From the NCBI GenBank assembly GCA_019055375.1, contig JAHQIW010000772.1:1-64000 (forward strand): a DNA stretch of 64,000 nt. Reading direction: 5' to 3'. The stretch is from Parelaphostrongylus tenuis. Its lineage: Eukaryota; Nematoda; Chromadorea; Rhabditida; Metastrongylidae. This document shows, in pieces, positions 22,300-32,999 of this stretch; the stretch's first letter is position 1, and the number at the start of each line of letters is the position of its first letter. The position numbers and the translations under genes were made by a program. Under the pieces are notes generated by a model. The model saw nothing but the letters and a program-made list of their open reading frames with translations, did no database searches and was not told the origin of the DNA.

Positions 22300-23330
22300 A
22301 TGTTGTCGACAATTGTATTTTGACAAGAATCGACTAATGATTGAATACATCTCAGTTCATGGTAGTTCTGAGACTTCGTTGTTTGGATTTTGCGACTTTC
22401 TCTCCTTTACGATAAAACGGTGAAGCAAAACGGTCAGGAAGCGGTACGGTAACAGTATAAACGTAAGAAGATGAAAAAAGATGTGTAGTGTAAAACAGAG
22501 TGCCAATACTTGAACACTTTAACGGCTTCACATCATATGAATTTGTGCCGAACGATAACAGCGCCAAATATTCTCACGTAAGAAAGACGTTTACTGGTAA
22601 CATTGTGCCAGGATCTTGGTCGGAATGGTGGTAAGTAATTATTGGCGAACAGATGCTGCTCAAGTGATGAAGTGAGTTTCTGAGTTGGGGCAATTAGTGA
22701 TATTTGTTTCACAGGAGAATACAAAATGTGCGTAATCTGTTCCCTAGTAGCCTAGGGCACAGAATCGCACCATTAATCACGTAAGAGTCGCATGGCACTC
22801 CTAGACACTGCGCCACATATGCTCTGTTGTCAATCATTCATTATGTCGATAATAAGTACTATAGATTCTGTTATCCTACTTTGGAGCGTTTAGCGAGTGA
22901 TAACTACTTCTCAGCAATATCTTTACTTTGAGTATTACACCACTCATCAGTAGAAATCCATCCTATACAGAAATTACAAACGATGGAGAGCACTTGCTTA
23001 TTTGCATACCTCTATCAATCAGCAATAATGTACCGGAAGCCTGGCCGATGCTGCGAACAGCGTTCTGCAGCTCGTTCAAAGCTTGAACTTCTATATCGGG
23101 CAGAAGGCCTTTCTGAAAAATAATTTAGTGGTGAGCTTTGTGAATAATAAGTTTTTTATAGACTGGGTAATCTTGACCTATACTTGATATAAATGAGCCA
23201 GACCTGAATCGTACCCCAAGTGCACCCGACGGAATTTTAAATCTCCTCAAATCTGATTACCTCAATTGCGCTTCGTCGCTAAACGTGTCGGCCGAGTACT
23301 TGAAACCTTGAAAATCGTACGATAGTTGTG
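22300..23330. other. Stretch without recognised genes
   Basis: It lies upstream of the LINE on its minus strand. I see no continuation of the LINE 5' end beyond about 22260, no tRNA-like unit and no convincing exon. It may include the preinsertion host sequence. Confidence 0.35.
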
Positions 23331-23485
23331 ATTTCTACATGACTATAGAATTCTGGCAAAACTTTCTGCAATTTTCCATGCGTCTTAAACTAAAAAAAAT
23401 CATGTTTCATACGCACATATTTTGCGCCGGACAGAGCTCTTTTTTAGCCTATTAGTAATCGATCGGAAGCGTCAGTATCATTGAT
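23330..23485. repeat. R3 repeat fragment
   Basis: CATGTTTCATACGCACATA, TTTGCGCCGGACAGAGCTC and CCTATTAGTAATCGATCGG follow the R3 arm order (CACACTC, CGCTGGACAGAGCT, ATTAGTCATTCGATAG). Confidence 0.45.
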
Positions 23486-24637
23486 TCTTCCGGGAATAAG
23501 GCTGGTGATTGAAGTCATGCTAATTTAAAACACAATAAGAGGCTATAGTAGGCAAGAAACAGTACACGAACAGCGTTAGATACTTGTGGTACTATGAACA
23601 CTTTGCGACGGCACTCGATGTGCTTCTTTGAGCTCAATGATTCGAAACATGAGCGCATTGTTGGTTACACACTGTTATATCAGATAAAGCGGAAGAAAAT
23701 TAAGAGAGTCAAACCTTTACCTAGCTTTTCACGTTATTACTTGCTTCGAAAAGGTCATATGATCGTTTGTATACGACAGAGAAGGATTTTATGCTTACAG
23801 TGACACAAAAAGAATGAGCCAGCTCGTGTGCAACCACGGCAAAGCAGAACAGAAGCAAGACCGATGGTGAATGCGCTAGAAATGAATGCACCACTTCGTA
23901 ATACCATTAAAGGAGATCTAGATGAGAAGTTTCGAACTCGACGCTGTATTTCTCAAGATACATATAGGGCAAAAAGGCAGAAAGGTGACGATTTAAAGGA
24001 GGTAGCCGTAGTCCTAGAGCGTGAATAAAAAATAGAGCGCAAAAGTTTTGAGGAGCTTAGATATATCTCAAAAATCCGAGAACTGGTACAAAAGGAGAGC
24101 GCCTGATTATCACACGTGCCTTATGTCAGGTTGGTTTCCGATCTAAGGAGGGTTCACTGTAAATGAATCTGTGAATAACACAAAAATGACTTTGCTCTGC
24201 TTGAGAAATTGAACACCGTACTTTTTACAGGTGGCCTTTAGATGATTTTTCGATTTAAATTGTATGAGGAATAGGAAATATCAATCAACTAGTTAAATAA
24301 AGTATAGAATATCACAATAATATTAATGTAAATTAGTTGGCGTATTTTAAACAAGTATCTGCGGAGCAGATAATCAATTCTTTACCTAGTGAACTGTTAT
24401 TTTTAGCTATTAGTTGTTCATCTACATCAAATTTGTCCATTTGCTCTCTATGCTAAATCGAGTCTAATGTTATGATACTCAAATACCATCGTCCTTAAAT
24501 ATGGAATTTGAGATTTTAAGCCCTAAGAGACGACGTGTGCCAGCTGAAGTACACGATTGCTTAAGAACCCTTCTAGTTGCTTAAAAGCTTCCTCTCAGAC
24601 ATTTGGTATTCATTGAAAAGCTTGAACCTCTGCCATT

Positions 24638-24922
24638 TCAAATATATATGATTTCTAAAAAAGCCTTTTCATTACGTTGAAAACAGTGAAAATAATATTT
24701 CCCACACTCAATTTTCTTCGATTGCTCGGTTGAAGCTTCGATATGGCTTTTCACTAATGTTTTATCAGTTATAAAGTAGCCCAAATCTCGAAGATTTCTA
24801 AAATGTAAATAGTGTTTCGGAAAACTATCATAGAAGGCTGTCAGAGCAAAATTAAGTTTACATATCACGTCTAAAATCTTACCCGGCTGCTTGGCTGTCA
24901 TAGGTGGTTTATTGGTACTCAT
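24638..24922 (-). CDS. Small open reading frame, 94 codons, doubtful
   Basis: An ATG-initiated frame, MSTNKPPMTAKQPGKILDV to a stop at 24638, with a hydrophilic first part and no recognised domain. GTAAGATTTT directly after codon 14 would be a good intron donor, and ACATTTTAG about 80 nt later a good acceptor, so the true product may be spliced. The frame length alone is within chance expectation here. Confidence 0.2.
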   Translation of the reverse strand: MSTNKPPMTAKQPGKILDVICKLNFALTAFYDSFPKHYLHFRNLRDLGYFITDKTLVKSHIEASTEQSKKIECGKYYFHCFQRNEKAFLEIIYI

Positions 24923-25299
24923 GGTGAAGTTTATAAGTCAGAGGTTATCGTTATATAAAGGATGAAATGTCACTTATGAATTTTTTACAAAGTGTTTTGA
25001 TATAATAAACAGACTTTCAACAGCTCCTATGCTTTTTAAAGCCTGTCTTGGAGGAACATAAAGCATGAAAGCGCATCCTCTTCAACTAAGTATAAGGTTT
25101 ATGTGGAGGTAATTCTAATATGTAGCTCAAGCATGTATAGGAAAAACGTGTGTTCATCATTGCATATGATACGGGACTTCCCCTATCAGCATCCATCTTC
25201 AAGAAGGAGTATTCTTTAGCTCTTTTTAACCATTTTAGTAGGTATTAGATAGCTTAAATCTCATAAAATTGAAAGGTGTGCTTCATTTTTTGAAAGGCC

Positions 25300-25590
25300 T
25301 CCGTATTAAACAATAACTCGATATACAGCAGAGAAGTGGGCTGGTACTACCTGCTACTGGGCTCATGAGCAGTCTTGTGAATCGAAAGAGTGCTGTCGAA
25401 AGAGAACTAGCACCTTCAGAGAAAAATTTTTCCAGCGAAATATGAATGAGATGAGAAAAACACATGAATGTGTGCAACATGATTCTATTTCGAATTTTAC
25501 AGCTTGTTTCATGAAAGAATATTTCAGGAAACCGGCCACGCACGGCGCTAGTCAGAGATGTAGCCTTTCAAATGATTACTCACTGCTATA
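25300..25590 (+). repeat. LINE family 2 fragment joined to R3 sequence
   Basis: ACAGCAGAGAAGTGGGCTGG then TACTACCTGCTACTGGG matches the ETWADTT region of LINE family 2 near 19.77 kb in reverse. Directly after it, TTTTCCAGCGAAATATGAAT and GTGTGCAACATGATTCTAT are R3 arm landmarks. A small nested or chimeric repeat. Confidence 0.45.
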
Positions 25591-26920
25591 AAAAGTTACT
25601 ATTCAGCGAATAAGGTTCAGTATCTAATTGTCCTCGGATAACCGAAAGTACCAGGTGTCTTTAGTTGAGAGAATCTCAATTCTAGTTGATACACTCGTGC
25701 ATTATCCATCATATGTCTCAAGAACCGCAGTTTCTAATGAGATAGCTATATTTTTGTGTAAAGACCATATTTCCAACTTATTGCGTGTTTTATCACAAAA
25801 AAGTGTAACTCGAAACACTCATTCCGTACGCAACTCTTGGAAGAGACTTATGGTACTTTTAGCAACTGAATAAGGCAAGCGTAGAAAGAGCACGTATTTT
25901 TTAGAATGTAGAGCACTTGCTTGTAAATATGCATATTTCCGACAGACATTCTGCATCTTGCTGATGCTGCAAACAGTTTGGTCAAATTGTTTACTTAATA
26001 GTGATCAGCTTATACGATCATACCTCTTTACAACTAGCCTATTTATTCAATACCTGTCGGCAACTTACCCATGTCGCATTGAGTTTGTACTTTCTCGGAG
26101 GTCAGATTTCTCTCTCCGACCATAGTATTTTCCATTCAGCCTTCTTTTGCTCGTTCAATAGTCATGTGTTCTGTGATAAACAACCCAACAAAGCCATCAA
26201 CAGTTCGCAGAATTAGGCTGACTCCTTTTACGCGAACTATACGCTGCCTCAAAAACCCGTCGTTGCTCACAAAGCGCAGGGTTTTGAGAGGCAACATTAC
26301 CTTTAGGCGTTTTCCAATGGTCAAGTGTCCTAATAACTATCAGACCTTCACGAACATTCCAAGATAAAGCATTTGCTCCATGCGTTGAATGTTGTCTACA
26401 GCACTAATCACTATCACAAGCTATTGTCTATACAGCGTTATCACAGTTGTTATCCATTTTTTCTTTTGGGGTAATTCATTTCTCTTTGCAAACGCATCGA
26501 ATTGGAGGTGACGGCGGACTACAATCGAATGGAAGTGAGTTTGAAACGTAGTCATCTTTCACCAACAACGCGATCCCATCCCTAGAATGTGTATAGATAG
26601 ATATAGATGATGATTAGTACAAGGAACATATAGATTTTTTAGCAGCTTTCACAGCGTGGACTTCTTGCAAATGAAGCAATCTTGGATAGTGAAAAACGTA
26701 TTTTTCTTGAATTACCTCAACAGCGGAACACACCATACGCTAAATAAGTGCACCTCCTACAATCGCTTTGCCTCTAATCGACTATTCTGAAGGTCACGAA
26801 CGCTGAATAATGTGAAATAGTCGGAATGTTAAACGAAAGTTGAACCGAAATTTCATTTTTACTGAAAGGGGAGGCTAATCTCCGCAATGCCTGGACCTCT
26901 GTTCTAAACTCATTCCTCAG

Positions 26921-27509
26921 TGATGTAGAGTATCGATGCTGCCAACGAAAGCCAATCGTCGACGATTTCGGTTTTGTGAGCACTACCATTATCGAACCGA
27001 GTTATGCCGACAACTATCAAATGCGTCTAGTCAACAAGAATTCTTTTGTTCGACCACGTTATAGCAGTGATATGATGCTATATCACAAATACCACTATAT
27101 ATCCGAAAATGCTAAGTGGTTTACGAAACACGAATCATCAGGGGCGTGGTTGAGTTTGCGTTTTAGCCTTGCCAGGGCACACGTCAAAAAGAGTATTGTT
27201 CTACAGGCATAAGCGCTTGAGAAGCTGGATTAAACCGTTCCGGCGCAAAGTACCAAGATGATATTTTACAGGAGGCAGCGGCTTTATAGTTTCGACGCAT
27301 GTTCAGCTCCAATATGCCAACTCATTTGCCGCATCCTGAGATATAAAAGCATACAACACTCTCCGGCAGTTAGCGTCGAGCCCCTTATGGAATGCTACAG
27401 CCGGGCTATCCGCAAGATTACGGAGAGACGCACTCAGCCGTTTCCTGCGACGTTTAAGAGGAAGACGAACAAAAAGATTTTAAACTTAGCAGTGGATTTA
27501 ATAATGTAA
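26921..27509 (+). CDS. Candidate two-exon host gene 3' part, function unknown
   Basis: The proposed exon at 26921-27148 follows the acceptor CATTCCTCAG and reads DVEYRCCQRKPIVDDFG on through PSYADNYQMRLVNKNSF to SSGAW. The proposed exon at 27272-27509 follows ATTTTACAG and reads QRLYSFDACSAPICQLICR through IRKITERRTQPFPATFKRK to DLIM and TAA. A donor GTTGAG at 27149 keeps phase across a 123-nt intron. The second exon is GC-richer than its surroundings and basic at its C-terminus. No family is recognised. The donor is non-consensus, and an open frame also exists on the opposite strand, so the model is tentative. Confidence 0.35.
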
Positions 27510-27800
27510 AGTCGAATCAAAGTAAATAACCAAGTAATATTTAGACTCTACCATCAGTGGATTCACGCTTTGGGCTTTGTTGGTTAACAAACGATTCTCC
27601 AACTCGCCGCGCGAAACAATTGTCATGCCGTGCTGTCATGGGCTATCGTGAATATAAACCTCGTTTGCTAATTTTGTTTGTTCAAGCTCAATTCAGGAAA
27701 GATTTTGACCTTACCGATCAAATAGTAACTAATAGTAAAGTTATGTCTCAGTTCCCTGTCTTTTGAAAAGAAGACATCGGTGACGCCAGTGAAAAAACCT

Positions 27801-27931
27801 ACAGCTTTGAATTTTGGCAACCCGGATAAGTCATATATTGTAGCTGTATATTGTCGCTTACAACTTGAGCTACGTCGTATCGGAGATGATTTACGGTCAA
27901 AGGAACGCGTCCGCTGGTTTCTGCTGACTTT
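27801..27931 (-). CDS. Candidate host exon, doubtful
   Basis: On the minus strand an acceptor-like AAAGTCAG precedes RNQRTRSFDRKSSPIRRSSS and TATIYDLSGLPKFKAV, followed by a possible donor TAG/GTTTTTT. It is Ser/Arg-rich then hydrophobic, with no recognised domain. The plus strand is also open here, so strand assignment is uncertain. Confidence 0.2.
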
Positions 27932-28439
27932 GGTGAATATGGTCAAACAAACAAGACGTCTTGAAGTTTTGAGAACCAAATGTAGTGTTATCTGTTGAAA
28001 GAACACTTAGCTAGCTATCGTACATTGCTTGATTAACTGTGCATTTTTGCTGCATCGATGTGCAATAATCATACAACCAAACCTGCCCAAGATGTATTCA
28101 CGAAAACGATTAGGTAATTTTGGAAAAGGAGAGAAGGTGCATCGCTTATTCTATGGCTAATCGGCTTGAAATGCTTCATTTAGGGGTCCCTGTGTTCTTC
28201 ATCGGTGTTTCTCTTAGTGGGATTAAACATAATATAGTGCAACAATGTTCGCTGTAGTTTTGAGGGCATTTTATTTCTATGAAGCTTGAGTAAGTCAAAA
28301 TGACTGGCAATTTCAAAGTGACATTCTCCTCAGTCTTCAAGTCTTAAGGGCATGTTTTTGATGACAGTGAATGGCTAGTGAGAGCAATGAACGAGCGAGA
28401 GATATCCAGTACTTACTAGTTTCCTCGAAAACGTCCGTT

Positions 28440-28640
28440 GCTTTTCTCACTGAACTCTTTCGTAACACAAGCGCGTTACACTCTTCTGCGTATATATAAA
28501 TTACAAATAAGCCACAGAAACCAGCAAAGTTTATGCATTCAGACGGCGAATATGAATCAGGAGACCCTTGGGAAGCAACTGGGCTGACCATGTCGGTGGT
28601 TTACTGATGGACGGCAACAACCGCTTGCGCGTGAGACACC
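28440..28640 (+). repeat. Dispersed repeat R5, copy 1
   Basis: It shares ACCCTTGGGAAGCA, then GGTTTACTGATGGACGGC and ACAACC with the minus strand of 50230-50480, plus diverged matches upstream (GTTTATGCATTCAGACG with GTTTGCATGCAAGCGATG). Unknown family, possibly a SINE body. Confidence 0.5.
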
Positions 28641-28789
28641 GAAGGTATTTTGAAGGGCTATGACTTCAGCAAGCACAGTCACTTTATCTTGTGCACAATC
28701 AACTATTTTCTACTCTATCCGCGCTCATCTTCAAAAAAGGTGTTTTTTTTGCTCTATGGGCATTTCAAAAGTTTTTCAGTAGCTTCAAC

Positions 28790-29455
28790 TCGAATTTGAA
28801 CGGTGGTTTAATTTTGAAGGAGAGATAAAGTCGTATTTCACATTCAGACCTTCATAGCTGAGCAGAATTTTGTCTTAAGAAATGCTCTAATTATTGACAG
28901 CACAAATTTCGACAAATCTAATAGTGCTTTGATTTCTCAGAAAAAGTTTTTAATGCGCTGAACACTAATTCAAAATTGCATTTCCACGAGGCGCGTATAC
29001 CTTGCACTTGTAGGTTGATGGATTTCGCAGCATTTGCATCAAACTATCGCCTCTCATTAGCCAGTTAATGGCCAAATTTCGAAAACTTCAATGGTGTGTA
29101 TGCTTTTTGAAAGAAATATCATGACGTACTGTATCAATGAAAAGTAAACTGTGTTTCACATTCGAGCACATTTTGCTGAACACAGCTTTTTTCATACTCA
29201 TAATAACCATTTCATGGCACTATTCTCATCAAATTCAATGACATCTTCGATTTTTGAAAAAGACTTTTTAGTACGTTGTTACAGCTACAAGGCCCTTAGG
29301 CTTCGCACTCAGCGCTCATCCTTCGCTGCGGTATCTAAATGGATTTCGCAACATTGGCATCAAGCCATCGCGTTTAGAAATTAATGCGAAATCCAAAGTT
29401 GTTTCTTCTGTAACAACGCGCTAAGAAGTTCTTTTCCGTAACCAAACACACCCGT
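28790..29455 (+). repeat. Two tandem R3 arms
   Basis: The R3 arm occurs twice in the same orientation, at about 28836-29060 and 29150-29380. Each has TTTCACATTC, GCTGA-CA-AG-TTT, then AAAAAG-CTTTTTA-T-CG, then TGGATTTCGCA-CATT-GCATCAA. Both open frames in the region follow the repeat. A third partial arm ends near 29440 at ACAACGCGCTAAGAAGTTC. Confidence 0.55.
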
Positions 29456-29551
29456 TGTTCCGAGTGTTTTCTCAAGACGACGCTCAAAATTGAATATATC
29501 TTGTGATTATTATTTGAATCAACATGTCATGTGTTCTGTTATGCGCCTTTC

Positions 29552-29602
29552 TACAGCCCGATACACTTGTTTCGGTATTGCAGCCTCATCAGTCGAGCAG
29601 GT
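29552..29602 (-). ncRNA. Hammerhead ribozyme, intact core, locus 4 left arm
   Basis: On the minus strand: stem I GCUCGA with UCGGGC (five pairs plus one G-U), CUGAUGA at 29592-29586, a weakened stem II (GGC facing ACC), GAAA, then ACAAGUGU, a partly paired stem III, and a GUA triplet. All invariant core residues are kept while stems II and III have each lost a pair. Confidence 0.6.
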
Positions 29603-29760
29603 CCTTCGTCTTTAGCCAATTTTCTCTTGTGCCCTCACATCCTCCTATAATGAGTAAGAAACGCCGAACGATGTACATCAGCGACTTCAAGTGAAAAATC
29701 ACTAGATCGGCATTTTTTCACACTAGATTACCCTGAGAGGATAAGCTAAAGAAGAAGGAT

Positions 29761-29812
29761 CTGTTCTATGACGAGGCTGCAAGGCCGGAACACGTGTATC
29801 GTGCTGTACAAA
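29761..29812 (+). ncRNA. Decayed hammerhead ribozyme, locus 4 right arm
   Basis: AUGACGAG replaces CUGANGAG (the first C is lost), stem II GGC/GCC with loop UGCAAG is perfect, GGAA replaces GAAA, then ACACGUGU and GUA lead into UCGUGCUGUACA. Two core changes predict no cleavage, but the perfect stem II defines this subfamily. Confidence 0.55.
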
Positions 29813-29924
29813 AGTCAAAACGTGCTATTGAAATCGTTAAGATTTGTGCTATCGAATCCTTATTGAAAGTGTGAGTGAAAACTGTGTCCGACTAGAGATA
29901 GCTGAGTGTGGAATGAAATCTTAT

Positions 29925-30015
29925 TTTTACTCTTAAGCATGATATAAAAAGCAATTGAAAGATAAAACGCAGTTCAATTTCTCGACATTCAAGCCATCGA
30001 ATGATTACCAAAACA
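29925..30015 (-). repeat. R3 repeat fragment
   Basis: On the minus strand GTTTTGGTAATCATTCGATGG, CTTGAATGTCGAGAA and TTTCATTCCACACTCAG are R3 arm landmarks. Confidence 0.4.
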
Positions 30016-31027
30016 TTAAGGATAAAAGGCAGGTTTTTAAAAAATAAGTACGTATAGGGGGAATTACCAACTAAAATTAAGTGAAGCGCGCAAGGCACTG
30101 GGTTTGTTCTCTAGCAAAGCTTGCAAAGCCAAATAACAGTCAAAGCAAAATGTAAGTGGATATACAGAGCAAACAATCACTATTGAAACGATAGAAAAAA
30201 GGCTGTTCCATTTATCGTGCAGGTCCCAACTCTTCAACTGCACCAAGAATCCAAAAATATTGAGAGTATCGATGAACTGGTAAGTGTTCGGTGTTTGCAT
30301 CATCATTCTTAATCTATAATTCATTCGGAAAACCCCAAAATTTCTACTAAACGGAGAAAAAGATCCTGACTACTCAATAAAAATGGCGCGACGCCTGGCA
30401 ATTAGCTCCCTTCGAGGTCCGTTGCAGTCCCGAGAGGGTCAACTTTTTTTTGGTGGACTCGGGGAGGAATCGTATCATCAAAAATCGTCTATAATGAGAA
30501 ATTTAATACATCTCAGCAACGTTCTACGGATCTTATCTGTTTCGAAGACTGCTATAAAATTTGTTCGCAGTTTCCTTCAAAACTGACTTGGGAACATTTC
30601 TTTGTTTGTCTACATTTGCTACTAATCACTATTTCTAATTGCTTCAGTTGTATGAGAGACCAGTTTTTGGACTTTTTGCTCGAATGTGTCTGTTTGAGTC
30701 ACTGTGAGAAAAGTTCATCCAATTTTGAGTATTTATAGTAAGCGTCACGAGCAGGAGTTCAATACAACTTGTGAAATTTGATCTTCGGCAGCCAATAGTG
30801 AGTTCAGGTATCAGTCCTCGTTTTTGTGGTGGATACGGCGTAGTTCCAATCTCTCTACCGACCAGCTAAAAAGTGTTCCGGAATCACATATTTCATACTC
30901 GTTAACGGCCATTTCGTTATGCTCAGTGGTTCTCGCATTCTATATCTGTCATGCAGTGAAGTTTTTCTCGGGAATCTCGCTGATTCAATTTTACTTATTT
31001 TATTGATTTCTTATGCTCATTCGGTAG

Positions 31028-31158
31028 CTTTAAGAATGTTAATTTCAATCTCAAGTTCTCTGATTACGAGTAGACCTTCGTATTACGTTCTGCTCTCTGA
31101 ACATGGACTTTTGTCTAGCAAGATGTATGCGCGATATGAAAAAATCAAGCCGTCCTAA
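31028..31158 (+). CDS. Candidate 3' terminal host exon with poly(A) signal
   Basis: After an acceptor-like TCGGTAG the frame reads LRMLISISSSLITSRPSYY, then VLLSEHGLLSSKMYARYEK, IKPS and TAA. AATAAA sits at 31197-31202, about 40 nt past the stop, the usual place for a cleavage signal. An upstream frame at 30824-30955 encodes a hydrophobic segment (SLTAISLCSVVLAFYICHA) that may be an earlier exon, but its nearest donor is out of phase. No family is recognised. Confidence 0.25.
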
Positions 31159-31518
31159 AGAGCATAATTTTATTTGTGAGAATTATCTGTCCAGCAAATA
31201 AAGTCGGTTTTCATTTGTCGCCTGGTTTCTATTTCTCCTTGGATAGCGCAGCCAGTCTCTAGCCCGTCACTGAAACGACCATAGGAGTTTTCCACGGAAC
31301 AACCTCGTAATCTCTTCCATAATTTGATCACAAAATCTAAAAAATCAATGATTTCAACCCAGGTAAACGTCGCTTACTTATTAGCAAAACTTAAACTTAC
31401 TTGAACAAATTACTGCTTACTATTCACTACAAATTTCTAAGTCACTAACTTACTTAAACGAATCGCACTTCTTCAGAACATCTCAAAACTTGTCGTGTGG
31501 TCTGTTAGGAGCTCTTGT

Positions 31519-31567
31519 ACAGCCCGATACACGTGTTTCGTTCTTACAGACTCGTCAGTCGGGCAGA
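31519..31567 (-). ncRNA. Hammerhead ribozyme, best preserved copy, locus 5 left arm
   Basis: On the minus strand: stem I GCCCGA/UCGGGC (six perfect pairs), CUGACGA (31558-31552; the variable seventh base is C), stem II GUC facing AAC with loop UGUAAG (two pairs plus a C-A mismatch), GAAA (31539-31536), stem III ACAC/GUGU without a loop, and cleavage triplet GUA. Every invariant core base is present. Hammerheads with such a short closed stem III usually act as dimers in tandem or paired transcripts. Confidence 0.75.
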
Positions 31568-31633
31568 ACCCGTCGTCTTTCGATATTTTTATAGTCAGTT
31601 CTGTGGCCTCGTGTGCTCGAGAAAGAAAGTATA

Positions 31634-31930
31634 TAGCAAACCTCCCAAGGAGAGTTTTGTTATCTTTTCGGGAATTACATGATAATTTAGACAACGCAGA
31701 TTGTCCATGACTTTAGAGAGCAAGTGGTATTGAAGTGGTTCGAGGACCATAGACGGAAAATAATTCAAGTGGCGAGGGCGGCACACATCTGCCACCACCC
31801 TCAACAGTCAGTTTGATGGCGGGGCATCATCCGAGCGGTCGTTTGACTTTATCCGGGCCACCTCACCTCTAATTGGAATCAATCCATTATTGCTCTCTCC
31901 ACACAATCTCGTTGTCGTATACTTGATTGA
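31634..31930 (-). mobile_element. LINE family 2, 5'-truncated 3' end
   Basis: It matches 19111-19395 over its whole length, and both end at TATAGCAAACCTCC. A common 3' boundary with different 5' ends is the hallmark of target-primed LINE insertion. It sits inside hammerhead element locus 5, so it inserted after that element. Confidence 0.65.
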
Positions 31931-32073
31931 TACCCGTTGAAGCTTTTAAATAAAACGAGTTCTCGTAGAGCGCTCTATATTTCGACATTGGTATTTATTC
32001 CAAGGATGAATCCCTATAAGGAGTCTAAGGCTCCCGAGAGAACTGACTTCAAAAATATCGAAAGACGACCGGT

Positions 32074-32127
32074 TTCTGCCCGACTGGCGAGTGTGTAAAG
32101 ACGAAACACGTGTATCGGGCTGTACAA
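32074..32127 (+). ncRNA. Hammerhead ribozyme with one core change, locus 5 right arm
   Basis: Stem I is GCCCGA/UCGGGC (perfect). The core reads CUGGCGA, so the invariant A at position 6 is G. Stem II is partly paired, GAAA is intact, and ACACGUGU and GUA follow. Only one invariant base separates it from an intact core. Confidence 0.65.
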
Positions 32128-32284
32128 GAGCCCTTACCAGACCACATGACAAGTTGGCTCAAATAGTAATGAAAGGACGTTAGGGTATAGTTGTTATATA
32201 TTTTTACAGCTGAGGTAAAATAATATGCTCTCAGTAACTTTCTCTACTTTAGGAATTTTCTTCCCTCGTGTCAAAACAGTCGTA

Positions 32285-32380
32285 GCCTCACTTACTTGCT
32301 GGAGGAAGAGGTGATAGGTGCGGTTCGAACACAGCAGTTTCACCGTCCTGCCCACTATCGCCAGGACAAACGGCTGTTTA
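32285..32380 (-). repeat. tRNA-like sequence, possible SINE head
   Basis: On the minus strand TGGCGATAGTGGGCAGGAC resembles an A box, and GTGTTCGAACCGC, about 28 nt further, a B box. The region is GC-richer than its flanks, is open in one frame and ends at a strong donor-like GTAAGTGAG, so a host exon is an alternative reading. I favour a tRNA-derived sequence because both promoter boxes occur at the right spacing. Confidence 0.35.
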
Positions 32381-32521
32381 CAGTCGAACGTCGCTTTCAA
32401 GTAACACTGGATTTCCATGAAACTACTTCACATAAGGTTTGCTTATGTTCCAAAAAATCTCATGGCTTATGCGTTTTTATGCACACACGATTCCTAGCAT
32501 ATCTAACGTGATATGAGTTAC

Positions 32522-32861
32522 TTGTGAAAAGTATAGCCAGGAATGCTTCATTCATTTCATGGTGAAAAACGTCGTTGTATTCGTTGTGGCAGTGAACCAA
32601 AATTGAAAGATTCATGCCGCACTTTATGGCTGCAGAATTGCGATATGATAATGTAGTCAATTATCTGCAATATCCGTTCGCGTCAATTCCTGAGGCATAA
32701 TTGATGTTGAGACAGGTTATGAAATAGATATCATTAAATACAAAGACGGTTGTATCAAGAATATCCAATAAAATATAACCTTTTGAAAAATGTTCGACAT
32801 TCCCCTTCAACAACGCGAAATTTTGAAGGAAGCCCTGGCATTGCTCTTCTCCGACAGCCAT
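32522..32861 (-). CDS. Candidate two-exon 5' end of a host gene
   Basis: The proposed first exon, 32861-32780, starts at ATG and reads MAVGEEQCQGFLQNFALLK then GNVEHFSK before a donor AAAAG/GTTATATT. The proposed second exon, 32629-32522, follows ATTCTGCAG and reads IKCGMNLSILVHCHNEYND then VFHHEMNEAFLAILF before a possible donor A/GTAACT. Phases agree across the 150-nt intron. No domain is recognised. Later exons could not be followed with matching phase into 32.3 kb. Confidence 0.3.
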
Positions 32862-32999
32862 AGTGAAATCCTTTCTATCATATCTCATGATATAATGGAG
32901 ATGGGTGCTTTTTCGATGAGGATAAGAGCTTGAGTTCAATTATGAAGCTATAATAAAGCGGGTGATGACAACGTCCCGTCCATAGGCTGACCCTTCGAG

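Larger units (their letters stand above)
29458..29880. mobile_element. Hammerhead-bearing inverted-arm element, locus 4
   Basis: The left arm (29458-29640) and right arm (about 29735-29850) are inverted. GTCCTTCGTCTTTAGCC on the left pairs with GGATAAGCTAAAGAAGAAGG on the right. The left arm's outer end resembles that of locus 2 (GACGCTCAAA, ATTATTATTTGA). The centre (about 29640-29735) can be aligned with the centre of locus 6 (GTGAAAAATCACTAGAT then TTTTTTCACACTAGATTA). It belongs to the GGC/GCC stem II subfamily. There is no coding capacity. Confidence 0.65.
31480..32180. mobile_element. Hammerhead-bearing element, locus 5, split by a LINE fragment
   Basis: The left arm (31480-31620) and right arm (about 32028-32178) are inverted copies that match well from the outer GTGGTCTG through the hammerhead to the CTTTCGATATTTTT-AGTCAGTTCT block. 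A 5'-truncated LINE 3' end (31634-31930) lies inside, next to the end of the left arm. The remaining internal part (31940-32030) matches the internal region of locus 2. It is the best preserved copy and is of the GUC/GAC subfamily. Confidence 0.7.
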
